From Parasphingopyxis sp. (lineage in GTDB: Bacteria; Pseudomonadota; Alphaproteobacteria; Sphingomonadales; Sphingomonadaceae): a stretch of 64,000 nt of DNA. Positions 7,929 through 18,972 of the stretch are shown in pieces; the first letter of the stretch is position 1; every line of letters begins with the position of its first letter. The notes under the pieces were generated by a model that ran no database searches, was not told where the DNA came from, and saw only the letters and a list, made by a program, of their open reading frames with translations. The translations under genes and the position numbers were made by a program. Where the stretch lies: positions 165,386-229,385 of the forward strand of contig NZ_JANQNS010000003.1 of NCBI RefSeq assembly GCF_028279465.1, given 5' to 3'.

Positions 7929-9041
7929 ATGAAAGCGACGATTGAACGGGCAGTGCTTTTGAAGAGCCTTGGCCATGTGCAATCGGTGGTCGAGCGCCGC
8001 AACACGATTCCGATCCTCTCCAACGTCCTGATCGAGGCCGTTGAGGGCGGCGGGCTGAAGCTGATGGCGACCGATCTCGATCTGCAGATCGTCGAGACCG
8101 TCGAAGCGCAGGTCGAGCAGGCGGGCGCGACAACGGTATCGGCGCATACCTTGTTCGATATCGCCCGCAAGCTGCCTGAGGGCAGCCAGGTGTCGCTCGA
8201 AGCGGCCGAGGGCAAAATGGCGGTCAATGCGGGCCGGGCGCGTTTCAACCTTGCTACACTGCCGCGCGACGACTTCCCCGTGATCGCCGAGGGCGATTTG
8301 CCGACGACCTTCGAATTGCCGGCTGCATCGCTGCGCGAGATTATCGACAAGACACGTTTTGCGATCTCGACCGAGGAAACGCGCTACTATCTCAACGGTA
8401 TCTTTTTCCATGTAACCGATGACGACCAGCCGGTGCTGAAAGCGGCGGCGACGGACGGCCATCGGCTGGCCCGCTTCACCCTGCCGCGCCCGGATGGGGC
8501 CGATGGCATGCCCGACGTGATCGTGCCGCGCAAATGCGTCGGTGAACTCCGCAAGATGCTCGACGAACTTGATGGCACCGTGGAAGTTGCGCTGTCCGAC
8601 AGCAAGATCCGTTTCGGGCTGGGTACGGCGGTAATGACGTCCAAGCTCATCGACGGCACTTTTCCCGATTATAGCCGTGTTATCCCGACCGGAAACGACA
8701 AGCTGCTCAAGATCGATCCTCGCAGTTTCGAGGAGGGCGTCGATCGCGTCGCGACGATTGCGACGGAAAAGACCCGCGCGGTGAAGATGGCGCTCGACGC
8801 GGACAAGATAACGCTGTCGGTGACCTCGCCTGAAAACGGTACGGCGTCCGAGGAAGTGGCCGGCCAGTACGGCTCGGATGGGTTTGAGATCGGCTTCAAC
8901 GCGCGTTACCTGCTCGATATTCTCGGCCAGGTGCAGGGCGATGCGATCGAGGTCCATCTCGCCGATGCCGCCGCGCCGACATTGATCCGCGAGAATGACA
9001 AGGCCAGCGCGCTCTATGTGCTGATGCCGATGCGGGTGTGA
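7929..9041 (+). CDS. dnaN: DNA polymerase III beta sliding clamp
   Basis: A 370-residue ring-forming processivity clamp that tethers DNA polymerases to DNA. Visible family features are the N-terminal LLKSLGHVQSVVERRNTIPILSNVLIEA, central TDGHRLARFTL, and the C-terminal ALYVLMPMRV that builds the partner-binding cleft. AGGGG abuts the ATG at 7923, whereas ATG 7929 is six bases downstream, so MKATIERAV is preferred. It begins the dnaN-recF-gyrB group; dnaA is not in the window. Confidence 0.97.
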   Translation: MKATIERAVLLKSLGHVQSVVERRNTIPILSNVLIEAVEGGGLKLMATDLDLQIVETVEAQVEQAGATTVSAHTLFDIARKLPEGSQVSLEAAEGKMAVNAGRARFNLATLPRDDFPVIAEGDLPTTFELPAASLREIIDKTRFAISTEETRYYLNGIFFHVTDDDQPVLKAAATDGHRLARFTLPRPDGADGMPDVIVPRKCVGELRKMLDELDGTVEVALSDSKIRFGLGTAVMTSKLIDGTFPDYSRVIPTGNDKLLKIDPRSFEEGVDRVATIATEKTRAVKMALDADKITLSVTSPENGTASEEVAGQYGSDGFEIGFNARYLLDILGQVQGDAIEVHLADAAAPTLIRENDKASALYVLMPMRV

Positions 9042-9073
9042 ACCTTTAGCGCAATGCCCCATAGAGGCGGCCG

Positions 9074-10153
9074 ATGACGATCCGCCGCCTCAGCCTTACG
9101 GATTTCCGCTCCTATGAAAGCGCCCTGATCGAACCAGGAGCCGGTTTCGTCGTGCTGACCGGCGAAAATGGTGCGGGCAAGACCAATATCCTTGAAGCCG
9201 TTTCGCTATTTGCGCCTGGGCGCGGGCTGAGGCGAGCGAAACTGTCGGAAATGGCGCGCGCCGACGGCCCGGGCGGTTTTTCTGTCGCGGCCGTGCTCGA
9301 CGCGCCGGGCGGCGATGTCGATCTGGGTACGGGAACATTGCCCGCGACGCCCGATCGCCGCCGGGTGCGGATCAATGGCGCGACAGCGTCCGCTACGGCC
9401 TTCACCGAATGGCTGTCGATTCTCTGGCTTACCCCGGCGATGGATCGGCTGTTCACCGACGCGCCAAGCGGCCGCCGAGCCTTTCTGGACCGGCTCGTGC
9501 TTGCGCTCGAGCCCGGCCACGCGCGGCATGCGTCGCGCTATGAGGCCGCGATGCGCGCGCGCAATCGGTTGCTGGGTGACGAGGCGCTGCTCGATATCGA
9601 ATGGTGCGCGGCGCTCGAAGTGCAGATGGCCGAGCATGGCGGCGCTGTTGCGGGCGCCCGGGAGCGGACAATCGATGCGCTTAACGCGCAACTGAGTGCG
9701 CAGCCTGATGGGCCCTTCGCCAAGGCGCATCTCGCGCTCGAAGGCTGGCAGCCGGTCGCTGATTTCCGCGCGGCGCTCGCAAATGGGCGCGACCGGGATC
9801 GTGCCGCCGGACGGTCGCTCACAGGCCCGCACAGAAGCGATCTGGCTGTCACGCACCTCGGCAAGGGGCAGGCCGCCGATCGCTGCTCTACGGGCGAGCA
9901 GAAGGCGCTGCTGCTGGCAATCGTGCTCGCCCATGCCGATCTCGTCGCCGAGCGCGCCGGGCGGCACCCGCTGATCCTGCTCGACGAGGTCGCCGCGCAT
10001 CTGGACCCGGTTCGCCGCGTTGCGTTGTTCGAGCGGCTCGCGGCCGGGAAAGGTCAAGTCTGGATGACGGGCACCGAGCCTGCATTATTTGACGCGGTTG
10101 CCGATCCCGCCGCGCATTTTCGGGTTGCCGATGGCCGCGTAAACCGAGCCTGA
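9074..10153 (+). CDS. recF: DNA replication/repair protein RecF
   Basis: A 359-residue SMC-like ATPase that loads RecA at single-strand gaps together with RecO and RecR. Walker A is GENGAGKT near residue 30, the ABC signature STGEQKA is in the C-terminal half, and Walker B is [19 protein letters not shown] is also typical. It sits 32 bases after dnaN and 74 bases before gyrB, the standard bacterial order. Confidence 0.96.
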   Translation: MTIRRLSLTDFRSYESALIEPGAGFVVLTGENGAGKTNILEAVSLFAPGRGLRRAKLSEMARADGPGGFSVAAVLDAPGGDVDLGTGTLPATPDRRRVRINGATASATAFTEWLSILWLTPAMDRLFTDAPSGRRAFLDRLVLALEPGHARHASRYEAAMRARNRLLGDEALLDIEWCAALEVQMAEHGGAVAGARERTIDALNAQLSAQPDGPFAKAHLALEGWQPVADFRAALANGRDRDRAAGRSLTGPHRSDLAVTHLGKGQAADRCSTGEQKALLLAIVLAHADLVAERAGRHPLILLDEVAAHLDPVRRVALFERLAAGKGQVWMTGTEPALFDAVADPAAHFRVADGRVNRA

Positions 10154-10192
10154 AACGTGATCGCCTGATCCCCAGAAACATGGCCGTTTCGC

Positions 10193-10221
10193 TTGGGTTT
10201 TGCGCCAAAAAGGCCTATATA
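10193..10221 (+). promoter_or_regulatory. gyrB promoter; predicted start site coincides with the ATG
   Basis: TTGGGT (10193-10198), a 17-base spacer and TATATA (10216-10221). The A of the gyrB ATG is seven bases beyond the hexamer, the usual start-site distance, and there is no SD upstream, so transcripts from here would be leaderless. Confidence 0.6.
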
Positions 10222-10224
10222 TGA

Positions 10225-12723
<2,499 letters not shown>

Positions 12724-12726
12724 TCC

Positions 12727-13140
12727 GTGCACCATACCGGCGTTCTGACCATTGAAACGAGCGGACGGTCGCTCACAGAGTTCACTCGCGACGCTGCGTC
12801 ATGGATTGCCGATGGCGGCGTATCGCAGGGCCTCCTCTCCCTATTCGTCCGCCACACCTCGGCCTCGCTGTTGATTCAGGAGAATGCCGCGCCCGAGGTT
12901 CAGGACGATCTGATCGCCTTTTTTGACCGGCTTGCGCCCGAAGGGTCGCACTACCTTCACGATAGCGAGGGGCCGGACGATATGCCCGCGCATCTCAAAT
13001 CCGCGCTGACCCAGACACATCTCGCCATTCCTGTCATCGACGGGCGGCTGGCGCTCGGGACATGGCAAGGCATCTACCTGTTCGAACATCGCCGCCGCCC
13101 GCACCGGCGCGAGGTCGTGCTGCATCTGGCGGGCGAATAA
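12727..13140 (+). CDS. YjbQ/UPF0047 family protein
   Basis: A 137-residue protein of the YjbQ family. Signatures are GLLSLFVRHTSASLLIQENA, the SEGPDDMPAHLKSAL segment and the C-terminal LALGTWQGIYLFEHRRRPHRREV. Members have a thiamin-phosphate-synthase-like side activity in vitro; the physiological role is unclear. The start is GTG, three bases after the gyrB stop, so it rides on the gyrB transcript. It converges on tag with 13 bases between stops. Confidence 0.9.
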   Translation: MHHTGVLTIETSGRSLTEFTRDAASWIADGGVSQGLLSLFVRHTSASLLIQENAAPEVQDDLIAFFDRLAPEGSHYLHDSEGPDDMPAHLKSALTQTHLAIPVIDGRLALGTWQGIYLFEHRRRPHRREVVLHLAGE

Positions 13141-13153
13141 CGCGGCGCGCCCG

Positions 13154-13738
13154 TCATTCCGGATAGCGCCAGCACCCCTTCACATGATCGTTCACGACGC
13201 CGACGGCCTGCAGATAGGCGTAGATGATCGTCGTGCCGACAAAGCTCATGCCGCGCTTCTTCAGCGCTTTCGAGATCGTATCGGACAGCGGCGTCGAGAC
13301 CGGGACGTCTGCGAAGCTTTGCGGGCGGTTGATCAGCGGCTCGCCATCGACATGATCCCATAGCCAGGCGGCGAACGAGCCATATTCCTGCTGCATCGCG
13401 ATAAAGGCCCGCGAATTCTTGCGGGCGCTGTAGATTTTGAGCCTGTTGCGCACGATGCCTTCGTCTTCGCGCAGCGCTTCCAGCTCGGCGTCGCTCATTG
13501 CCGCGACGCGTTCGACATCGAATTCATGGAATGCCGCGCGATAGCCGTCGCGCTTGCGCAAGATAGTCTCCCAGCTCAACCCGGCCTGCGCGCCTTCGAG
13601 GATCAGGAACTCGAACAGTATTCGGTCGTCATGCACAGGCACGCCCCATTCCTCGTCATGATAGCGCGCGTAGAATTCCTTGCTCGGCTGCCTGCCGAAA
13701 CAGCGCTTCTTGCCGTCGGTGCCTGTCACCAATTCCAT
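13154..13738 (-). CDS. tag: DNA-3-methyladenine glycosylase I
   Basis: A 194-residue base-excision enzyme that removes 3-methyladenine from alkylated DNA. The structural zinc ligands are visible: Cys in KKRCFG, His in YHDEEWG, and the C-terminal pair NDHVKGCW (His and Cys four apart). The catalytic/aromatic pocket region YHDEEWGVPVHDD is intact. The frame is open upstream to 13906 but that part shadows the HhH gene; ATG 13738 with GGGAG nine bases upstream is preferred. Probably co-transcribed with the HhH gene 34 bases upstream. Confidence 0.94.
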   Translation of the reverse strand: MELVTGTDGKKRCFGRQPSKEFYARYHDEEWGVPVHDDRILFEFLILEGAQAGLSWETILRKRDGYRAAFHEFDVERVAAMSDAELEALREDEGIVRNRLKIYSARKNSRAFIAMQQEYGSFAAWLWDHVDGEPLINRPQSFADVPVSTPLSDTISKALKKRGMSFVGTTIIYAYLQAVGVVNDHVKGCWRYPE

Positions 13739-13772
13739 CGCGCCTGTCTCCCGATAGGGCGTGTACGCCGGT

Positions 13773-14267
13773 CTAGCCGAGCTTACCGAACTTCGCTTCG
13801 AACGCGGCGATATCGCCGGCGGCGAGCAGGCCGGCCTGTTCGACCCAGCGGTCGCGTGCGATGCGTTGCGCCATGTCGCCGAGTTCCGCGCCGATAGTTT
13901 CGACATCAGAGTCCGTCCAGCTCGCGATCTGGTCGAACTGATTTATGCCGAGTGCATTGAGCTTGGCCTCTGCCTTTGATCCTAGCCCCTTAATCTGGGT
14001 GAGCGGCTCGCTTTCGTCGCTGTTGGGATCGTCGGACGGTGCGGCTGCAGGGCTGGAATCGGGCGATTCGGGACCAACCTCCCGGACCGATTCTTCCGGT
14101 GTCGTGTCCGAGATCGGCGTGTCAGCAACGCTCGGGGGTGTCGGTGTTTCGCCGGCGTCGACCGGGTCTGCCGGCGTATCTTTCTTGCCACCCATAAGGC
14201 GCAAAAGAATGATCGCCGCGACGAGCACGGCAAGGGCAATCAGGACGTAGAGCAGCGTATCGGACAA
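13773..14267 (-). CDS. Membrane-anchored helix-hairpin-helix protein (paralogue 2)
   Basis: 164 residues: an N-terminal transmembrane helix (YVLIALAVLVAAIILLRL), then an acidic Pro/Ser/Asp-rich linker of about 65 residues, and a C-terminal domain of about 75 residues starting LTQIKGLGSKAEAKLNALGI, the helix-hairpin-helix pattern of the COG3743 group. HhH domains usually bind DNA non-specifically, but here the domain hangs on a membrane anchor. The start codon is TTG, preceded by GGAGG at five bases. It is clearly related to the protein at 16262-16828 (shared DRWV-QA-LL and AAFE-FGK ending). Function unknown. Confidence 0.75.
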   Translation of the reverse strand: MSDTLLYVLIALAVLVAAIILLRLMGGKKDTPADPVDAGETPTPPSVADTPISDTTPEESVREVGPESPDSSPAAAPSDDPNSDESEPLTQIKGLGSKAEAKLNALGINQFDQIASWTDSDVETIGAELGDMAQRIARDRWVEQAGLLAAGDIAAFEAKFGKLG

Positions 14268-14364
14268 CGGGGCCTCCGGGATCGGATATCCGGCGGCCTA
14301 TGCCGGGCGCGGGCCGCCCATGCAAGATTGCATGAACGACCCTTGCGGATCGACTTGTGTTCGC

Positions 14365-16170
14365 TTAGCGGCTGCCGCCTTCGCGCGTGCCGCCGGGCGC
14401 GCTGCGCGCTTCGGCGAGCTCCGTCAGCGTGACGAATTCGCCGCGCCAATAATCGCTGGTTCGGCCGCCGGTCTGGGCCAGTCGCCTTATATCAGCAAAG
14501 TCGAATTCGCCGAGATAGGTGTCGCCGCGGAGCCGCTGGCCGAAGGCCGCGACAGCGGTCACGAACGCCATATCGCCGCTCGGCGCCCGGGCGTTGAGCA
14601 TCGCGCTGCGGCCGATCGGCTGTTCGATCAGGCGCGATTCGTCTTCGCCCGGCAGCTTGTAGCGCAATCGGAGATGCGCGAGTTCTGCGCCCTCGCCGCC
14701 GCGCGCTTCCGGCCGGTTGCCCGAATAGCGCCGCTCCGGGAGCCAGCCGCGCGATCCCGCCGGCACGATCTCGTAGAGAGCGGTCACCTGGTGACCGGCG
14801 CCGATCTCGCCGGCATCGACGGTATCGTTATCGAAATCCTCCTCGGCGAGCAGGCGGTTTTCATAGCCGATCAACCGGTATTCGCGGACATGCATCGGAT
14901 TGAACTCGATCTGGATCTTCACGTCCGCCGCGATGGTGAACAGCGTCGAGGAGAGCTCCTGCACGAGCGCGCGATGCGCCTCCATCGCGCTGTCGATATA
15001 GGCGTAATTGCCGTTACCGTGATTGGCGATCTGCTCCATCATCGCTTCGTTGTAATTGCCGGTGCCATAGCCGAGCGTGGTAAGCGAAATCCCCGCTTCG
15101 CGCTCGCGTTCGACCATCTCGATCAGCTGGTCGCGATTGGTCGTGCCGACGTTGAAATCGCCGTCGGTCGCCAGGATGATGCGGTTGATGCCGCCCTCGA
15201 TCATATTGGCGCGGGCCGCGTCATAGGCGAGGCTGATGCCTGCCGCGCCGGCCGTCGATCCGCCTGAGCGCAGGCGGCCGAGCGCCGCGATGATCTCGTC
15301 ACGATCGTTCGAGCCGGTCAGGATCGTCTTGGTCGATCCGGCATAGGTGACGATCGACACGCGGTCGCGCGGATTTAGCTGTTCGGCCATCATCGCCATC
15401 GAGCACTGGACGAGCGGCAGCTTGTTGCGCGAATGCATCGAGCCCGAGACATCGACAAGGAAAACGAGATTGGCCGCGGGACGTTCGCCGCGCTCGATGT
15501 CATAGCCACGCAGGCCGATGCGCAGAAGCCGTGTATTCTCATTCCACGGCGTCGTTGCCATATCGGTTGTGATGCTGAACGGCCGCGTCCGGTCGGCGGG
15601 CCGAGCGTAATCGTAGCGGAAATAGTTGACCATTTCCTCGGTGCGCACAGCGGCCTGTGGTGGCACCCGCCCCTGGTTCAGGAAGCGGCGGACATTGGCA
15701 TAGCTGCCCGTGTCGACATCCACGGCGAAGGTGGAGACGGGCTCGTCAGCAACGGCCATGATGCTAGCGACGGCCTCGCCATCATAGCGCTCGCGGTTCT
15801 GTGGCATTACAGCTGCGCGGTTGACGCTGTGGCTTGCTATCCCGCCGACTGCTTGGACTGGCATTGATTGTTCGCGGTTAGGACTAGCTACACGCGAACC
15901 GGATACCACTATCGATCCATCAGCGGCTTGGCTCGGAGGGGGCGGCGGAGGTGGAGGCGGAGCGGGTGGCGGCGGAGCGCTGGCCACGGTGCCGCTACCG
16001 CGATAGCGGCGCCGCTCATATTCGGCGTCATCGGCGACGAGGAACGGCGCGCAGATTTCGTCCGCGGTCGCGGGTGTCATCGGCCGCTGCGTCGCTTCGC
16101 TCGGTTGTACGGAATAGACGAGTCCGGTCAGGACGAGCGCCGCGATGGGCGCGAAAGACAATAGGCGCAT
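14365..16170 (-). CDS. Exported VWA-domain protein (YfbK/DUF3520-like) with a TonB-receptor-like motif
   Basis: 601 residues. Signal peptide (LLSFAPIAALVLTGLVYS), an Ala/Pro-rich region with a run of nine prolines around residues 70-79, then SIVVSGSRVASPNREQS, which closely resembles the plug start of the TonB receptor at 21787. Next come a YfbK-type N-domain (STFAVDVDTGSYANVRRFLN), a VWA domain with a complete MIDAS DVSGSMHSRN and TDGDFNVG, and a DUF3520-like C-terminal domain (RYKLPG, AVAAFGQRLRG). MIDAS implies Mg2+-dependent protein binding outside the cytoplasm. A GGGAGGA SD precedes the ATG. It sits between two membrane HhH paralogues. Confidence 0.85.
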   Translation of the reverse strand: MRLLSFAPIAALVLTGLVYSVQPSEATQRPMTPATADEICAPFLVADDAEYERRRYRGSGTVASAPPPPAPPPPPPPPPSQAADGSIVVSGSRVASPNREQSMPVQAVGGIASHSVNRAAVMPQNRERYDGEAVASIMAVADEPVSTFAVDVDTGSYANVRRFLNQGRVPPQAAVRTEEMVNYFRYDYARPADRTRPFSITTDMATTPWNENTRLLRIGLRGYDIERGERPAANLVFLVDVSGSMHSRNKLPLVQCSMAMMAEQLNPRDRVSIVTYAGSTKTILTGSNDRDEIIAALGRLRSGGSTAGAAGISLAYDAARANMIEGGINRIILATDGDFNVGTTNRDQLIEMVEREREAGISLTTLGYGTGNYNEAMMEQIANHGNGNYAYIDSAMEAHRALVQELSSTLFTIAADVKIQIEFNPMHVREYRLIGYENRLLAEEDFDNDTVDAGEIGAGHQVTALYEIVPAGSRGWLPERRYSGNRPEARGGEGAELAHLRLRYKLPGEDESRLIEQPIGRSAMLNARAPSGDMAFVTAVAAFGQRLRGDTYLGEFDFADIRRLAQTGGRTSDYWRGEFVTLTELAEARSAPGGTREGGSR

Positions 16171-16261
16171 CGGATTCCTCCCTCTGCAACCGACCCGTGC
16201 GCCATAATCCGGTGCCCGCCTGAATGGGCCGTTAATGATGGTGAGGGGGCCGCGATGCCGG

Positions 16262-16828
16262 CTAGAGCGGACCGTTCATCTTGCCGAATTCCCGCTCGAA
16301 CGCGGCGACGTTGCGGGCGTTCAGGAGGCGGGCCTGATCGACCCAGCGGTCCCGCTCGATCCGGCCCCGGAAGCTGCCGAGCTGCGAATCGACTTCGGTG
16401 ACCTGATGCTCGCCCCAGTCGGCGATCTGCGCGAAATGGAACACGCCGAGATCGTGGAGCATATCGGCGAGCTTGGGCCCAACGCCTTTGATCAGGGTTA
16501 GGTTGTCCGGGTCGCCGTCGGGTTCGGTCAGAAAGGGCGATGGCGGTGTGTCTGGCTCGGGCTCCGTTTCCAACTCGGGCTCCGCTTCCGCCGATTCCGG
16601 TTCAGCCGGTGCGGCTTCCGGTTCGGGTTCTGGGTCCGGCTGTGGTTCCTCGGCTGCCTCCGCTGCTTGTGGCTCGGATGCGGCAACCGACGAACCGGCC
16701 GCCGGATAGACCAGATCGGCGGCCGATGCAGCCTGGGCTGGCCGGCGCCAGACCCATGCGCCGGTCGCCATGCCGATCACGGCCGAAAGGAGCATGGGAA
16801 GCCAGAAAGAAGCGATCAGATAGCCCAT
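16262..16828 (-). CDS. Membrane-anchored helix-hairpin-helix protein (paralogue 1)
   Basis: 188 residues: one N-terminal membrane helix (FWLPMLLSAVIGMATGAWVW), a long Glu/Pro-rich linker (repeats of EPE and PEPE, residues about 55-115), and a C-terminal HhH domain starting LTLIKGVGPKLADMLHDLGV. It shares DRWVDQARLL and the closing AAFEREFGKM with the gene at 13773. It starts three bases after the 32-residue membrane peptide gene and is the third gene of an OmpA-peptide-HhH operon. The acidic linker is long enough to span some distance from the membrane. Which side the HhH domain faces is unknown. Confidence 0.75.
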   Translation of the reverse strand: MGYLIASFWLPMLLSAVIGMATGAWVWRRPAQAASAADLVYPAAGSSVAASEPQAAEAAEEPQPDPEPEPEAAPAEPESAEAEPELETEPEPDTPPSPFLTEPDGDPDNLTLIKGVGPKLADMLHDLGVFHFAQIADWGEHQVTEVDSQLGSFRGRIERDRWVDQARLLNARNVAAFEREFGKMNGPL

Positions 16829-16831
16829 AAC

Positions 16832-16930
16832 CTATGCCTCTCCCCGCCCCCAAAGGAACCAGGCGATGGCGATTCCGATTCCGAAGGCAACCAGGTTGAG
16901 CAGCAGGACTTCGATCCATAATGCAAACAT
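16832..16930 (-). CDS. 32-residue single-pass membrane peptide
   Basis: A short gene encoding an almost wholly hydrophobic peptide: MFALWIEVLLLNLVAFG, then IGIAIAWFLWGRGEA. One transmembrane helix of about 25 residues ends in a short charged tail. Its ATG shares one base with the TGA of the OmpA gene (TGATG), and GGAGAGG at its own end is the SD for the HhH gene three bases on, so the three genes look translationally coupled. No family is recognised. Coding status rests on the exact fit between neighbours. Confidence 0.65.
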   Translation of the reverse strand: MFALWIEVLLLNLVAFGIGIAIAWFLWGRGEA

Positions 16931-17637
16931 CAGCCGGCCTCCCCGTCAGCGAGGCTGACCTCGAAGTCGACGCGCCGGTTCTCCGGATCGGCCGGGTTGC
17001 CGCCGAGCGGTTCGCCCGATCCCCGGCCCGCCGTTGTCAGCATCTCCGCGGGCAAACCGCGCTCGACCAGCGCGTCGCGCACCGTCGTCGCGCGGAAGGC
17101 GGACATCTCGTTATTGACGTTTGCTCGCCCGCTGCTGTTCGCGTGGCCGGTAATCGCGATGCGGATGCCCTCGCAGCCGTCTGCCGCTTCGGCGATCCGG
17201 TCGAGCAAACGATGCGCGGCAGGATTGAGATAGGGCGATCCGCTGCGGAACTGAATCCGTTCGCCGCCGATCGCGGTTTCGACCGTTTCGCGGCAATCTT
17301 GCGCCGCGCTATTCTCGATCGCCGCAGCCTGTTCGATCTCGGCCGGATCGGCTTCGGGCCATACGACATCGGAGACGCCCGATAGCGCCATCACCGCATC
17401 GCGCAATTCGCCACGTTCGGAATTGCCAATTTCGCCGTCAAGTTCGATCACTCGCCGCACCGGATCGGACTGGACAGCAATGTCGACATTTGCGGCACCG
17501 TGGGATGCCAGCGTTTCGCTGGCGCGCTGCTCCAGATCCTCGGCGATGGCCGCGGCTTGCCCGAATGGCTGTAGCCACAGCCATGTCACCACGATCGTTG
17601 CCAACAGCCCGATCAGCAATTTTGCCTGCGCCGGCAT
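16930..17637 (-). CDS. BON-like/OmpA-family envelope protein
   Basis: 235 residues. An N-terminal hydrophobic anchor (LLIGLLATIVVTWLWLQPF) is followed by a BON-like segment (VDIAVQSDPVRRVIELDGEI through ALSGVSDVVW) and a C-terminal OmpA domain (IQFRSGSPYLNPAAHRLLDR, ITGHANSSGRANVNNEMSAF, RRVDFEV). The RA-x-x-V-x-x-x-L-x-x-x-G pattern that contacts peptidoglycan is present as RATTVRDALVERG. The combination recalls mycobacterial ArfA. GGGGAG lies six bases before the ATG. It heads the operon with the 32-residue peptide and HhH protein; a cell-wall-linked membrane complex is the likeliest setting. Confidence 0.8.
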   Translation of the reverse strand: MPAQAKLLIGLLATIVVTWLWLQPFGQAAAIAEDLEQRASETLASHGAANVDIAVQSDPVRRVIELDGEIGNSERGELRDAVMALSGVSDVVWPEADPAEIEQAAAIENSAAQDCRETVETAIGGERIQFRSGSPYLNPAAHRLLDRIAEAADGCEGIRIAITGHANSSGRANVNNEMSAFRATTVRDALVERGLPAEMLTTAGRGSGEPLGGNPADPENRRVDFEVSLADGEAG

Positions 17638-17700
17638 ATAATGCTCCCCAACCCCCTTTATTGCGGAATTGTGTCGCCCAACGCAGGTTTTGGCAAATCG

Positions 17701-18972
17701 TTAACCACGTTCGAGTTCGCGCCAGCCGATATCGCTGCGATAGAAGCCGTCGGCAAAGTCGATCGCGTCGATTCCGGCATAGGCTGTGTCTTTGGCGTCT
17801 CGCAGCGTATCGCCGAGAGCTGTTACATTCAGCACGCGTCCGCCGCTGGCGACGAGCTGGCCGTCTTCATCGGACGTTCCTGCATGGAATATCTTCACAC
17901 CATCGGCCTCGGCGGCTTCGATCCCGGAAATCGGGCATCCCTTTTCCGGCGTGCCCGGATAGCCTTTGGCCGCCATGACGACGGTCATCGCGCTCTGCTT
18001 GCCGAGATCGGGCGGTGCGATCTCGCTCAAACGGCCCTCGGCGGTCGCCACCATCAGCGCCAGCAGATCGTCTTCGAGCCGCATCATGAGCACCTGGCAT
18101 TCCGGGTCGCCGAACCGGACATTATATTCGATCAGCTGCGGCCCGGTTTCCGTGAGCATCAGCCCGGCGAACAGCACGCCACTATAGGGCGTGCCGCGCT
18201 TGGCGAGCGTCTCGACGGTCGGCTTCACGATCTCGTCCATCACGCGCCCTGTCAGTGTCTCGTCGAGAACCGGGGCGGGGCTGTATGCGCCCATGCCGCC
18301 GGTATTGAGTCCCGTATCGCCCTCGCCGACACGCTTGTGATCCTGCGCCGAACCGAGGGGAAGTACGGTTTCGCCATCGATGAAGGCAAAGAAGCTCGCC
18401 TCCTCGCCTTCGAGAAACTCCTCGATCACGATTTCGGCGCCGGCCTTGCCGAAATCGCCGTCGAACATACCCTCGATTGCTGCTTCGGTGTCTTCAGCCG
18501 TTTCCGCGATGATCACGCCTTTGCCGGCGGCCAGTCCGTCCGCCTTGATAACGACCGGCAGCCCGAATTCCTTGAGCGCCGATAATGCGGCTTCAGCCGA
18601 GCTGAAACGCGCATAGCGGGCTGTCGGGATGTTTGCCTCGGCGCACAGGTCTTTCGTAAAGCCTTTCGATCCTTCGAGCCGTGCGGCCTCCTTGTCCGGG
18701 CCGAATACGGCGAAACCCATTGTCCGCAGATTATCCGCAAGGCCGTCGACCAGCGGTGCTTCGGGTCCGATCACGACGAGTTCGATCGATTTTTTCAGGC
18801 AGAAATCGATGGTTCCGCGATGGTCGCCATCCTTGATCTCGACGAGTTCCGCATGCTCGGCTATCCCCGGATTGCCGGGCGAGGCATATAATTTGGTCAG
18901 GTCTGGCGATTGTGCCAGCTTCCAGGCCAGCGCATGCTCGCGGCCACCCGACCCCAGCAACAGGACATTCAT
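17701..18972 (-). CDS. purD: Phosphoribosylamine-glycine ligase
   Basis: A 423-residue ATP-grasp enzyme forming glycinamide ribonucleotide, the second step of purine synthesis. Signatures are [45 protein letters not shown] and [10 protein letters not shown]. The frame is open upstream to 19149, but [10 protein letters not shown] is the universal start. The ATG (18972-18970) overlaps the xseA ATG (18971-18973) in CATG, and its SD (GAGGAAG) lies inside the xseA coding region, so its promoter must also lie within xseA. Confidence 0.96.
   Translation of the reverse strand: MNVLLLGSGGREHALAWKLAQSPDLTKLYASPGNPGIAEHAELVEIKDGDHRGTIDFCLKKSIELVVIGPEAPLVDGLADNLRTMGFAVFGPDKEAARLEGSKGFTKDLCAEANIPTARYARFSSAEAALSALKEFGLPVVIKADGLAAGKGVIIAETAEDTEAAIEGMFDGDFGKAGAEIVIEEFLEGEEASFFAFIDGETVLPLGSAQDHKRVGEGDTGLNTGGMGAYSPAPVLDETLTGRVMDEIVKPTVETLAKRGTPYSGVLFAGLMLTETGPQLIEYNVRFGDPECQVLMMRLEDDLLALMVATAEGRLSEIAPPDLGKQSAMTVVMAAKGYPGTPEKGCPISGIEAAEADGVKIFHAGTSDEDGQLVASGGRVLNVTALGDTLRDAKDTAYAGIDAIDFADGFYRSDIGWRELERG

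Noticed and set aside
13739-13906. N-terminal extension of the tag frame
   Set aside because: Overlaps the HhH gene in another frame and has shadow composition; the conserved zinc Cys follows ATG 13738 closely.
18629-18970. N-terminal extension of the xseA frame
   Set aside because: Lies antisense within purD, with Ser/Arg-rich non-homologous sequence; ATG 18971 has an SD and leads into the normal XseA N-terminus.
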